64,000 bases of DNA from Phallusia mammillata (lineage: Eukaryota; Chordata; Ascidiacea; Phlebobranchia; Ascidiidae), in NCBI GenBank assembly GCA_003260075.1, contig QLIY01000145.1, positions 124,001 through 188,000 on the forward strand, in the 5' to 3' direction. Every line of letters begins with the position of its first letter. The first letter of the stretch is position 1. Position numbers and translations under genes: made by a program. The notes beneath the pieces were generated by a model. It ran no database searches and was not told where the DNA came from. It worked only from the letters and a program-made list of their open reading frames with translations. Of the stretch, positions 11,701-22,100 are shown in pieces.

Positions 11701-13337
11701 CTGGTTTAGAGTTGTATCCTGCAGAAACTATAATCAGTAATTTCTAACTCTGGGAACACATCAAGTCAAATAACATTGGTGGTTGAAAGAAATGCATAAA
11801 CATATTACCAGTAATGCTAAAAACATTAAAAGCCATGTGTCATATGCAATATATTGGTGGTTATCATGTTATTGCTTTGTAGGCCCATTTATTTTTATGC
11901 TTTTGTGGACCCTCCATTCCTAAAATATTTTAAGGCTGCTGAACTAAACAAGGACTACTTGGAAAAATGTTACAAACCCTTGAGAGTCAGCACATTTGAA
12001 AACTAATATATACATATATACAGCCAATTAATGGCAATAGATACAAAGGTTGCAACTTACAAAGTACAATTGTATGTACGTGGAGCTATATTTTGTAAAT
12101 TAACAAAAGTCACCTTCTTTGTTGTTTGATTTTGTTGGGACTTAATTCAAGTTTGGACATTGACNTTGGAAAAATGTTACAAACCCTTGAGAGTCAGCAC
12201 ATTTGAAAACTAATACATATATCCAGCCAATTAATGGCAATAGATACAAAGGTTGCAACTTACACAAGTACAATTGTATGTACGTGGAGCTATATTTTGT
12301 AAATTAACAAAAGTCACCTTCTTTGTTGTTTGATTTTGTTGGGACTTAATTCAAGTTTGGACATTGACTGGGAAATTCCAGCAACTGCATCTGAATGCTT
12401 CTTTCCTTTTCGCTTTTTATGTGATGGAAGTTTCTGTTTTTCATCTTTAGTGGTGATTGGTTTTAGTTTGGATGGAGGTTTGTCATCAGAAATACTGGCA
12501 ACTTTGACTTGTGATTGAGGTTTCTGTAAACAAACAAACAACAACAGTTAACAAATATTTCTTGTTAATTTTATTTTCCGCAGAAAAGAATGTCTGAAAG
12601 TTTCTACATGTCTGCTGGTAAAAAAATAGTGTTTTTCAGCTTTGTGAAACATAGTTTCCATGTTTTACGTAAGTAGAACCAACTGCTTATAATTTTAGCC
12701 TAATGTGCTTTGATGTGTATGTTGTCAAAGCATAGGAGGTGAAACTAGCCCATATACAATCATCACTGAAACTCTGAGTTTTTGGTACATGCAGAAACAA
12801 TACAAATTTACTAAAGAAATAAATTCACTAATGTGTTGTTCTTTAAATTGCACCAACTACCTGAACACATTTATGCTTACCACATGGTTAGAATTCAAAG
12901 ACTTGCTATTGGAACTTGATGACTTTTCTGTGGTAACTGTTTTGTGGTTTGGAGGTTTTGGTTTTGTTGTCACTTCTGAAAAGTAAATGAAAGTTAATTA
13001 CTTTCACAGAATAACATAACGTAATAGCACGAAGAAACTGCTTTTTAATCAAGCATAAACATTAGGTTTTAATAATTTTGAAGCATGATGTCAGTTGTAA
13101 AAATTTGTTTTTTTAATTTCGCCGGTTCTTACCACCAAGTATTTTCTTGGATTTGTGTGATTTTCCCATCTTATCCACCGACAACAAGTGGTGGAAAAGC
13201 TTGTTCGAAGTATAGGCAGGTGTCACATATTGCCTTGTTTTCACCAAAATGAAATACTTTGAAACCTTCAACAGGCTTGTAGGTGGTCTACACACGATAA
13301 ACGGCAAAACCCTTCTACCCAGTTGTGCAATACACAT
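8328..13337 (-). CDS. SIRT3: Mitochondrial NAD+-dependent protein deacylase, SIRT3-type sirtuin
   Basis: Eight exons read from splice sites: 13337-13133, 12975-12881, 12523-12318, 11636-11451, 10491-10256, 9865-9765, 9322-9152 and 8636-8328. They total 1509 nt in one frame, 502 residues. The enzyme removes acyl groups from lysine using NAD+. Motifs in order are GAGIS (218-222), GIPDFR (226-231), TQNID (301-305), the catalytic HG (H322), CTKC (330-333), CQLTPLC (354-360), KPDIVFFGE (365-373), GTSLEVEPFASL from 396, and [12 protein letters not shown], which is closer to SIRT3 than SIRT2. The first 54 or so residues have many Arg/Lys and no Glu and no Asp before residue 54, as in a mitochondrial presequence. 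Residues about 69-190 are a Lys/Ser-rich linker, so the protein is longer than human SIRT3. The second zinc pair is C-x5-C rather than the usual C-x2-C. Introns contain a MITE fragment, a C60 tract, a tRNA-like relic and three junction duplications. Confidence 0.93.
8736..8795. repeat. C60 homopolymer tract
   Basis: About sixty consecutive C residues in the last sirtuin intron. Unlike the short C runs it is not flanked by direct repeats. It directly abuts a truncated miniature element. Confidence 0.9.
8796..8947. mobile_element. Right part of a hAT-like miniature element
   Basis: GATCAGCGAACCGGTTAGCA through GAATCCCACCACTG closely matches the element at 59823-59993, including repeated AGAACCGGCTGA(AAA)-ATGACTTTTGT units. 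The left terminal repeat is missing and C60 stands in its place. Confidence 0.7.
8902..9053. repeat. Direct duplication flanking an 11-C run
   Basis: About 70 bp at 8902-8971 are repeated from 8984 after C11 (8973-8983), with a small difference (GACAACAAAA/GACAAAAAAA). It lies in a sirtuin intron and includes the right terminal repeat of the miniature element. Confidence 0.9.
9887..9956 (-). repeat. tRNA-derived relic (SINE or tRNA pseudogene)
   Basis: On the minus strand a good A box (TAGTTCAATTGG) is followed at tRNA-like spacing by a T-arm and B box (GTGGGTTTAAATCCCAC). The acceptor and anticodon stems do not pair well, so I do not call a functional tRNA. It sits in the fifth sirtuin intron. 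Confidence 0.5.
10022..10115. repeat. Short local tandem repeat
   Basis: Two copies of a roughly 30-bp unit (CACACATGGAATTAAGGACC, then CACACAGGAAATTAAGGACC, each followed by ATAGTTTGG). It lies within a sirtuin intron. Confidence 0.6.
10885..11178. repeat. Direct duplication flanking an 8-C run
   Basis: About 140 bp at 10885-11025 recur from 11039 after C8 (11031-11038). Several substitutions separate the copies (CAGATT/CATATT, TCTGAAG/TCAGAAG, TTGCAC/TTGAAC). It lies in a sirtuin intron. Confidence 0.9.
11959..12368. repeat. Direct duplication joined at an N
   Basis: About 205 bp at 11959-12164 are repeated from 12166, with a single N at 12165. The left copy includes a partial copy of the 3' end of sirtuin exon 3; the complete exon is the right copy. 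Small indels separate the copies. Confidence 0.9.
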
Positions 13338-13773
13338 AAATATATTCGCAATGCAGACAAATGTTTTGAAAAATAGCCAGCAAAGATTTTAGCGTCGTTT
13401 GTTGACATGGGAAAAAGAACTCTATTTACCTCCAGCGGAAAAAAACCAATTTATTTCGTTTTAAAGCACAAATGGTTGTGTAGTTGTGTGTGGAGTAACA
13501 ATAACTCTATTTTTTAAAAACTTTTTTCAGCCTAGTTACTGCAAAAAATCACTAAAACCGCAGGCAACTCAAAATATTTTTGCCAAAAAATAAAAAAACG
13601 CAAGCGACCACTCATGCGTGAAATGCCGATTTTAGAAAGTTTATAGTTTTTGCAGTTAGATCATGATTTCGCGTTTTTTTCTTGATTTTTGACGTGTGAG
13701 AGCTTTATCAATTGTCATGTATATTTCAAATGTTGATTTCTTGCAGGATCAAAAATTAAATTAGTAATTAATC
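13338..13773. promoter_or_regulatory. Divergent promoter region, SIRT3 and GTF2A2
   Basis: 436 bp separate the two start codons on opposite strands. A strong 3' splice site (TGTTGATTTCTTGCAG, ending at 13746) lies 27 nt before the GTF2A2 ATG, so the GTF2A2 leader is spliced, either from a short leader exon or by trans-splicing. No clear TATA box was found for either gene. A shared bidirectional promoter is inferred from geometry. Confidence 0.5.
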
Positions 13774-14100
13774 ATGAGTTACCAGCTTTATCGAAACACA
13801 ACTTTGGGAAATAGTTTACAAGAATCCCTGGATGAACTAATTCAAAGTCAACAGATAACACCTCAACTGGCCTTAAGAGTTTTGCTGGAATTTGACAAAG
13901 CCATCAACTTGGGATTGTCTTCAAGAGTACGGAATAGAGTTGTTTTTCGGGGTGATTTGAACACCTACAGATTTTGTGACAATGTTTGGACGTTTGTGCT
14001 GAAAAATGCTGAGTTTACAGACTGTATGTTAAAAACCAAAGTGGATAAAGTTAAAATTGTGGCTTGTGACGGAAGAACTGCGGCCGGTAAAGATGACTGA
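13774..14100 (+). CDS. GTF2A2: Transcription initiation factor IIA gamma subunit
   Basis: One uninterrupted 108-codon reading frame, almost the length of the human protein (109). The start [20 protein letters not shown] and the blocks [31 protein letters not shown] and [12 protein letters not shown] are the highly conserved TFIIA-gamma sequence. The subunit pairs with TFIIA-alpha/beta, stabilises TBP on the TATA box and acts in RNA polymerase II initiation in the nucleus. The N-terminal helical region and the C-terminal beta-barrel strands are both present. The tail (GRTAAGKDD) is variable in the family. A cryptic donor (G|GTAAAG at 14087) lies in the penultimate codons. The phosphatase gene follows on the same strand. 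Confidence 0.97.
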   Translation: MSYQLYRNTTLGNSLQESLDELIQSQQITPQLALRVLLEFDKAINLGLSSRVRNRVVFRGDLNTYRFCDNVWTFVLKNAEFTDCMLKTKVDKVKIVACDGRTAAGKDD

Positions 14101-14468
14101 CATTGAGGAACTACTTTACATCAAGATGTTTACCATTTGTGAAGCTTCATGACTTACTGCATTATATGTGCCAGTGCTGAACTCAATTCCTACTTTGCTT
14201 TATTCTGAACACAACTTGCAACAATATGTTTTTATTTTGGAGACACCAATGTTATGACTTTGTTTATTTCACTTGTTTTTGCTTGAAACCCAAAACAATC
14301 ATGATTCTTGATAGATTATTTTATTTAGTACATATCATTGAGTTGATACCATCTGGATGCATAAAACATGTCAATGTAAATTTTTGAAATGTGCGTTTTA
14401 GTACATTTTAGTCAAACAATGTTTAGATTTGCAGCATGTTTTCATTTTGTGTGCTGTGAATCTATTGA

Positions 14469-14495
14469 ATTAAACCTTGTTTTCTTGTTGTTTAG
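14469..14495 (+). promoter_or_regulatory. Poly(A) signal abutting a 3' splice site between two genes
   Basis: ATTAAA at 14469-14474 is followed by a pyrimidine-rich acceptor, TTTTCTTGTTGTTTAG, ending at 14495, only 12 nt before the phosphatase ATG at 14507. A poly(A) signal directly upstream of a splice acceptor is the arrangement seen between genes of trans-spliced operons in ascidians. Cis-splicing from an upstream exon is the alternative. Confidence 0.45.
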
Positions 14496-14506
14496 ATGAG
14501 TGTTCA

Positions 14507-15427
14507 ATGTTTGTTGCAAAACTGCAGCCTATTGGTAAGAACATGGCTAGTTTGCTGACAATTACTGCAACATTTGTGGCTCCCTACATCTTTCCCAAGA
14601 AGCACAACAGTCAACAAAGATTCCAGGACGAAACTGAGCCATACATTCGACATAAAACAATCCATGAATCTGTTTTAGAGGGAAAAGACCTTCTGATTGT
14701 TGGGGATGTTCATGGATGCTGTGATGAAATCTTCATGATACAAGATGAAGCTCGCAAAAGAACAAAGAAGGAAATTGTTACAGTTTTTGTTGGGGATTTA
14801 ATTAACAAGGGTCCAAAGAGTATCGAAGTTCTTGATTATGTTTCACACTCAACACTATGTTTTTCGGTTCGCGGAAATCATGACCAAAAAATTGTATCAA
14901 TGTATCTTAAACATATCAAGGGTATGCTTTCTGAAGATGAATGCAAAGGCTGGGTAAAATTGATAACTCCAAGACAAGCAGACTTCCTTAAAAGCCTTCC
15001 GTACACTTTAAGTATTCCCTGTCTTAATATTATAATTGTACATGCTGGATTGCTGCCAGGGAAAACTCTCAAGGATCAAAATCCTGAGAGTATGTTAAAT
15101 ATGCGGAGTATTGTTTATGAAAAAGATGACTTTCACGGGACTGTTTTCCGACCAACAAGCACGAAAGTCCCGGGATATACATGGGGTAGACTTTGGCAGG
15201 GGCCTGAGCATGTGTATTTTGGACATGATGCCATTAAAGGATTGCAATTAAACAAATACTGCACCGGTCTTGATACTGGCTGTGTTTATGGTGGAAAACT
15301 GACTGGTGCTTTGTTACATTTACCTGACATTCCCTCCCAGGGGGATATTGAAAATATTCACAGAGAAATTATTAGCATCAAGCCAAAGAAAACATACAAA
15401 GATGTTGGTTATAAAGCAACAAAATAG
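14507..15427 (+). CDS. ApaH-like phosphatase (ALPH), metallophosphoesterase
   Basis: An intronless frame of 306 residues from ATG 14507; the frame is also open upstream to the acceptor at 14495. All metal and phosphate motifs of the PPP-type fold are present: GDVHGC (66-71), GDLINKGP (96-103), GNHD (123-126), HAGLLPG (from 179), FGHDA (238-242) and LDTGC (255-259). The KGP in motif 2 and the GHDA in place of HGH mark the ApaH-like branch rather than Ser/Thr phosphatases. Bacterial ApaH cleaves diadenosine tetraphosphate; a eukaryotic ALPH in trypanosomes is an mRNA decapping enzyme. Substrate here is unknown. Residues about 13-30 (MASLLTITATFVAPYIF) are hydrophobic and might be a membrane anchor or targeting signal. 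A variant poly(A) signal, ATTAAA, lies at 15464-15469. Confidence 0.9.
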   Translation: MFVAKLQPIGKNMASLLTITATFVAPYIFPKKHNSQQRFQDETEPYIRHKTIHESVLEGKDLLIVGDVHGCCDEIFMIQDEARKRTKKEIVTVFVGDLINKGPKSIEVLDYVSHSTLCFSVRGNHDQKIVSMYLKHIKGMLSEDECKGWVKLITPRQADFLKSLPYTLSIPCLNIIIVHAGLLPGKTLKDQNPESMLNMRSIVYEKDDFHGTVFRPTSTKVPGYTWGRLWQGPEHVYFGHDAIKGLQLNKYCTGLDTGCVYGGKLTGALLHLPDIPSQGDIENIHREIISIKPKKTYKDVGYKATK

Positions 15428-16428
15428 TTGATTGTTACAAAACATTTGTAACTTTTTTATTTTATTAAATTGTAGTAAATGGTGGTGGTAGCAGTAAAAA
15501 AATTGTGCTATATGTTGCAAAATGCAGCGACATAAAATGAATGTATATGTTGCACTTCAAATGTTGTAAATGCAAGGAGCTAAGTTGTAGTGTGCTGCCA
15601 TGGATACATGTTATTATTTTACACTGTTTGTTATTATTTTACATTTGTTTCATAACGTTTTAGGTATTTAACTTCTAATAATCTCAGTATTTCAATTTTT
15701 TGTGTTTGCTCAAAGTTTTTTTTGGGTTTCAAAAATCATAATTCTGTATTTCTATCATGTAGTATTTTCAATTTGTTTCCTACAAGTTTGCAAACGCTTG
15801 TGTTCATATTTTTGCAATTAAAAAAATACCTTTTAAAAATGAATGCCTCTTGTGAATTTTTTTACACAGGTTACAGAATTTGTGGTTTACAGTTCCATTT
15901 TCTGATGAACCGAAGACAATTAGCGTGATTAGATTGTGGGGCACGTGGTACAACAGAGATTGTCGTCACTTTGTTGCGCAGCATTACATCCTAAAACTTT
16001 AATTCAGAGGAGTTTGGTATTTTATCATAACTAAATTATTATCAAAGGAATATATAATGGAAAAAAATGAATGTCACTGATTTGGAAGTCATACAGATGT
16101 GTTTATATTTATGCCGACATGAAATAAGTAAATAAAGCGTCTCGGCCCGTCGAGCCTCAGTTTGAAGAAACACGCAAATTATTTGGCTTCTCCAAAATTT
16201 TCGGCCGCCTCCGCCGCATTTGGCCTGCAGGTAAACAACGACAAGTCGACAACAGTTGCAAAGAAGCATTTGTTTACCAGTAGACTTTACCTCGCTTATG
16301 CCACACCTCAAAAAGTGAGATGCGCAAAAACGTATACAACTGATACACATTGCGTACCATATGGGCCATGGCTTTCTAAACGTTTTATGTCACCCCCATC
16401 TTGTTTTTCGGAATCGTTTCGTTTAGTA

Positions 16429-16963
16429 CAGGGGTGGGCAACCTCCGCGACGGGATTTTGAGCGGCCCGCAGACAGTTTCAGGTCTTACATGATAATGTG
16501 GCCCGCGGCCACAGTCTGCCGCAATCCCCCACTACTTGCTTACTACGTCAAATTATAGTTGTAACGGACAGTAACGCTCCCCAATAGCAAAAAACTTTCC
16601 CACCGTTTTTACCATTGCACCTTACGTCCATTGTTACGACATAACTGCCAACCTTGTGAGTGGCCTGCTTTCACGGTTTCCTTTGTTTCCACACGTGTAG
16701 CCTAGTTAGTGTTTCAGCAGTATCTAAGTCTGTGGTGTATGCATTAAATTTGCTGTGGTGAATAATTTTATGTTATATCAGTTAGATTGTTTGGACTGTA
16801 TTGTATTTGTGATGTTCTTGAATGTATTTGGTTTAGGTGGTCAAAAATCCGTTTTAAATCACTGGATAAATACGCGATTAATGTATCGATTCAGGAATCC
16901 GGCCTGCCAAGTACTTCATTTTCCCATATCAGGCCCGCCGACTGGAGAAGTTGCCCGCCCCTG
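16429..16963. mobile_element. hAT-like non-autonomous element with TSD
   Basis: The ends CAGGGGTGGGCAACCTCC and, in reverse complement on the right, CAGGGGCGGGCAACTTCTCC are terminal inverted repeats of hAT type. Flanks GTTTAGTA (16421-16428) and GTTTAATA (16964-16971) match at 7 of 8 positions, as an 8-bp target duplication. It is 535 bp long and has no transposase frame. Confidence 0.85.
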
Positions 16964-17326
16964 GTTTAATAGAATATTAAACTCATAAATTGTTTGTGAC
17001 GTCACAAAAACAGTCTCATTCCCAACACAAAGCGAAGCATTGTTTCCAATAGAAGCAAGCTTATTTACTTAGGAAGAGCTAATTAACATAGCAGTGAAGA
17101 TTTCAGCGTTTAGCAAAAGTAAATGCGTACCAAAATAACTTTTCATAACTTTTCCGGATAAAAGCTGTTTAATTTTGGACCTAAAACCGGCAATCACTTT
17201 CTTTCCGTTATCGATTTGTTCGGTTTTAGACAGATTGTAGCGCTGCTAGTATTTTGCCACAGGTAAAACTTCGTCAGGTTGTAATCAGTGCAAGGTTTTA
17301 GGCCGTTTTTTTCTGAAGGCATAAGC

Positions 17327-17525
17327 GATTGCTCCTGAGTTTACTAAAACTGCATGTTACTTTGTAACCTTTAAATCAAGGCTTGTAGGTAGATAGCTTT
17401 TCTAAACCTTGGGAATGGGGGGGGGGGCACGAACTATTGCTCCCGATTTGACTAAAACTGCATGTTAGTTTGCAATCTTTAAATCAAGGCTTGTAGGTAG
17501 ATAGCTTTTCTAAACCTTGGGAATG
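17327..17525. repeat. Direct duplication flanking an 11-G run
   Basis: About 90 bp before G11 (17417-17427) are repeated after it, up to the shared CTAAACCTTGGGAATG. Several substitutions are present (ACTTTGTAACC/AGTTTGCAATC). Confidence 0.88.
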
Positions 17526-19105
17526 TGTTTGCAGTTTTTTAGCTGTTTCTGCTTTTCAATTAACTGATTCTACAATTTTTTTCTGTATGGCGCACACGAC
17601 TGTTCATCAACGAAAGAATTGACAATGGAATGTATGTATAAGGTCAGTAGATGTATTTGCTTGTGCCTATTCTATTTTTGCTGGTGTCCAAAATCTTTGC
17701 TGTAAAACTGAACCAGTTACTTGAATCCCTAATCAAACAAGCTAAGACAAGGGTACACTTTATATGTAAAGATATGCTGTGTTTGCAAACATTCATGAAG
17801 ACGTTTTTTTCGCCTTTTTTAATATATATATACAACCTGTTTATCGGGACTTTGTTTTTCTGTGCAAAAACTTGTTACAGATTTGTACTGTGAAGTACTG
17901 AAGAAATAATGTAAAATAATCCTAAAATATAAACTGACAAACTTGTTGAACTGAGAGGTAAAGAAAGGTTATAACGTGGACTTGCGTGTTTTGCTACTAC
18001 AATGTTGCTCTAGGAAAGCGTGATGGTGTGATTAAATATAGTGGGCCTCTTTACTGTATTTTTCAACAATTAAACTGCTGCCTGAAAGTACTTTTATGTC
18101 ATTTCTATTTGAAATGCTAGTCTAAATTTCAAGGAATTATATGTTGTTGAATAACCTCCTTAAAATTCGGATTCTGGCCTTAACAAATTACCACTGAAGT
18201 TTGTAACTTCGCTTTTAACTATTTCTGCCTGTCTTTACCATTTCACACAAGAATATCAAGACAACTCTTCCTTTGTTCGATTGTTTTCTTGTAACGCGCA
18301 ACAATATGAGAAGAACAATACTGACTTTTGTATAGGTAGCTTCTCACTTATATTTACGCTTGAAAGATATAGAGGTGTGCAAATTCTTTATAACGTCACA
18401 CGGGTGTAGTAATAGGTCTTATGACGTAACAACGTGATTTGTTTAAGTTGGAAGGTGTTTTTTATGAGCTGTTCGATCCATAAGACGTCGTCCGTTAACT
18501 TGTGAGGTGAAAAACTGAAATCGACTTTTTTCGAAGGCGTTGTGAGTTAGTTGGTGATTCATATCTTCCCGACCCACAAGGCCCGTGCGTTTTCCCCGTG
18601 TGTGACGTCATAATGAAGGCGTAAGAGGCTTTTGTTTGAAGACAAAGGGGTGCGAATGTACTTGGGACGATAAAACGAACGAATGAAAAGCAAAAACAAC
18701 GAGTAGTTTTTTTGAAGAACAAAATTTCAATAGGTTTAAACAACACTTAGAAAAAGAAATAGGTAGGGTAACGATTATAGATAATAACGGCCATAGTTTT
18801 TTTCATAATTTTGAAAGGTTGCTTTATTTTTATGTCATTAGGAAAGTGAAAATATGTTGTGTTTTTAGGAGATTTGTTTCGTGGCAATAAATAAGATCAC
18901 TATGCAAAACATCCTCGATTGTTTAGTCATGAATGGGCAGTGTTGCGTCACTTGTGTTTGCGTTGGAGGTGACTGGTTTACATTTGTTTACGCCAAAAAC
19001 TCTCTCGTGCGTGCGGGCGTCGTCTCATGCTCGAGGGTCGCGCAGTCGCTATGGGGGGGGGGGACAACCGCCGGTCGCCGTGGCAACGGAGGAAGAAGAC
19101 TCGCG

Positions 19106-22100
19106 CTACAAACTCGTTGCCAACATCCATGTCGCTTGGTGGGACTCGTTCACCCGACTTCCCTTGCGGACCTTGCCCGATTTGCCGATGCCCACGAAGT
19201 AGGCCTTGTGACGCCGCCGCCGTTTTCCTTTAGGTAGCGCTAGAGAGTGATAGGTGCTGTACATGCTTCCTCGCAGAACCTCGACGAAGTTGCATGCTGT
19301 CGGTATGTAGATGCTCTGTTGTAGCAGAAAAGAGTTTGGTGAGATACTGATAAATGAGCAGAAGTTATGCAAAATGTTTCATGTTAGGCTTTTTAGCAAA
19401 TGCGCTGAAAACAAATGGCGTACAACAATATTTTTTAAACTGACTATTTTTAAAACCAGTCGTGTTTAACCACAAGGTGACGCTAGTTGACTGTGGTGAG
19501 CAAAATTTTGAGACGCCATCAAAAGACAAACTTCCCACCGACCCTTAGCGCGCCACTAGCACCAAATTCCCACGCAAGAACATGACCACACGTACTGCCG
19601 AGTCATCAAACGTCAGAGAAAAACGAAAAAAATGCCGTGTCACGGGTTGTCGCAGCGCTTTCGGGTGCTCGAGTTTTCGCGAAAACGATTAGCATATCTG
19701 GTTTTCACGGGGCGTGAAACTTAAAGGAGCGGCCTGATCGGAAAATGGCGCAATTGATCAAAGCCGAACGGGTGTTTGGCGAGTTAAAAACAGTTTGCTT
19801 CGTTTAACTCGTGGCTCCTTGACGCGAAACTTTGACATTTTTTAAATCGTCCCAGTTTCAAGGACTTGGTTTTCGTCAACGTTTTGTGACAGACTTTTCT
19901 GCCTTGTTTGATTTAATGGTGTGTTTGGCGTTTAAAATTGTGGTGTAAAAGTGCAATGTTTTGTATGCGGGGACATTATTTTTGGTTGATTAACTATAAC
20001 TTTCGATTACTGCAGACCGTTTTTTTTATGATAAAATCTATTTGGTTCGTGTCTTTAAATTTTTGGCACCTAGATGTAAAACATTTTTACTTCAAAACTG
20101 ACAAATCGTTTCGTTCCATGCTTTACAAAAAGACCACAGTCTCAAATATTTCATTGGTATGTTTCACCCCTTGAACTTTGCCTTGACGCTCGGCAGGGTT
20201 GGAAATAGCGCAGAGGTCACCGCACCAGTTTAGCAGTTTAATCCTATTACACTACATCGCATGCAAAACCGTCACACGTTCGTGCATATCTTATCGGGGG
20301 GGGGGTGGTTGATTAACTATAAATTTCGATTACTGCAGACCGTTTTTTTATGATAAAATCTATTTGTTGCCGTTGGTTCGTGTCTTTAAATTTTTGGCAC
20401 CTAGATGTAAAACATTTTTACTTCAAAACTGACAAATCGTTTCGTTCCATGCTTTACAAAAAGACCACAGTCTCAAATATTTCATTGGTATGTTTCACCC
20501 CTTGAACTTTGCCTTGACGCTCGGCAGGGTTGGAAATAGCGCAGAGGTCACCGCACCAGTTTAGCAGTTTAATCCTATTACACTACATCGCATGCAAAAC
20601 CGTCACACGTTCGTGCATATCTTATCCACCCGCTTCCTTGCTACCGATACTAGCTATGTAAATAACATGTGCCTAAACAAATGGACCTAATCCGGTTCAA
20701 CCACTTATTGCGAAATTTTACCATACTTTACAATCTTTAACGCGGCCACTATTATCTACCAAGTGGTTGCAAAAAAGGCGACAAAAATTTACAAAATGTT
20801 GAGTTTTGGGCAATTTTCATTCTAGGAGAGCGAAATCATGTGCGTTTTTGTGGTCGTGGGTTCTCCCTAAACCACAAAACGTTCCTTAACTATCGAACCA
20901 ACTAACCGTAAACGCCCTGAACCTATTTCTGTATCAGGTTAAAAAAAACTGCCAACAATTGCTACCACACATGGTGTAGAAAGGTGCATTTTGCTAAACC
21001 TGGCTTAAGTTCAAAGGAAAGTGATGTAACCAAAATGAGGCTAAGTTACAAAAACTGATATTGTAATTTTGATCTCTGATTTCGGCCTGTATGGAATTCG
21101 CACCGACATGAAAACTTGGTAAAGGAAAATATTTTAAACCCGCAAGTGAAAGAACCATAATATATAGCAAATAAACTTAAACTTGGTCGGCGTATTGATT
21201 GTTTTTCTTTGTTGGAAATGAAATAAATGTACTGTTAAGCTTTCTCATAACTTACCGAGCCGAATAAATAGCCGTCGTCGGTCATGGCGAGGTATTTTTT
21301 TGACACAACGCTGTAGATGCTGACAACTCCCACTCTTCCCACTGCCAGTATCTTCAGTATAGCTTAAAAATAAAAAGAGAAATATTTATAATTATGAAGA
21401 GTTTAAAGTCACAAAAATATGATGGTTGTTTGTTTTATGTCAGATGTGTCTACAAAACCGTAAACTGTTTACAAATGTCACATAACATACAGAGATCTTG
21501 TAAAATTGCATGTTGTGTTTTCCATAAATTACACCAAAATGCAAAAAAGTTCAATATAACGTTCAAAATTAGTTTTTATGAAAATCACCGGAAATGGTGA
21601 CTTTTAGTTTAATATTTTTCCAACGTTTTTTCGTTTTGTTGTCCTGAGGTTGTTTTACTGTGTCAGACAGATTTAACAATTGTGAACAATCTGGCAAAGT
21701 TTTTGCGACACTCACGTACGCAACATTATATCCGGGGCATCTAAACCGCTCGCCCGGTATAGCTCTCGGTTTGGGGGGGGGGATTAAACGAACAAAAATC
21801 TCGCGCAGCTAATCGTGGGGAACAGAGAAGGCACAAGATCAACCGACATTCTTTACCCAGATGCGTGCGAGCCGCAAAAAATGCCCTAGAGGCAAGGATT
21901 ATGGGGCTTGCGACCGGGCTAGCAGCCCCCTGCGAAACCCCTACTATTTCTAAACAACCCCCGTTGCGTGCAAGGCCCCATGAGGCCGGGGAAAGTGCTT
22001 TGGATCTGTTGAGTTGATAAGATCAGCTACAAGGTAGACGACATGCACCCCCTCCGTTTGGGGGGGGGGATAACTAAACCATTTCCAACTCAAGTGAACG

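Larger units (their letters stand above)
15428..19105. other. Intergenic region between ALPH and FGF
   Basis: AT-rich sequence holding a hAT-like element (16429-16963), one junction duplication (17327-17525) and two TGACGTCA palindromes (16998, 18603). A G11 run at 19053-19063 lies just past the FGF stop codon and has no flanking duplication. No further gene was recognised. Confidence 0.5.

Noticed and set aside
21840-22060. GC-rich stretch suspected to be a retrotransposon or rRNA-like fragment
   Set aside because: No reverse-transcriptase, endonuclease or rRNA motif could be read in any frame or strand.
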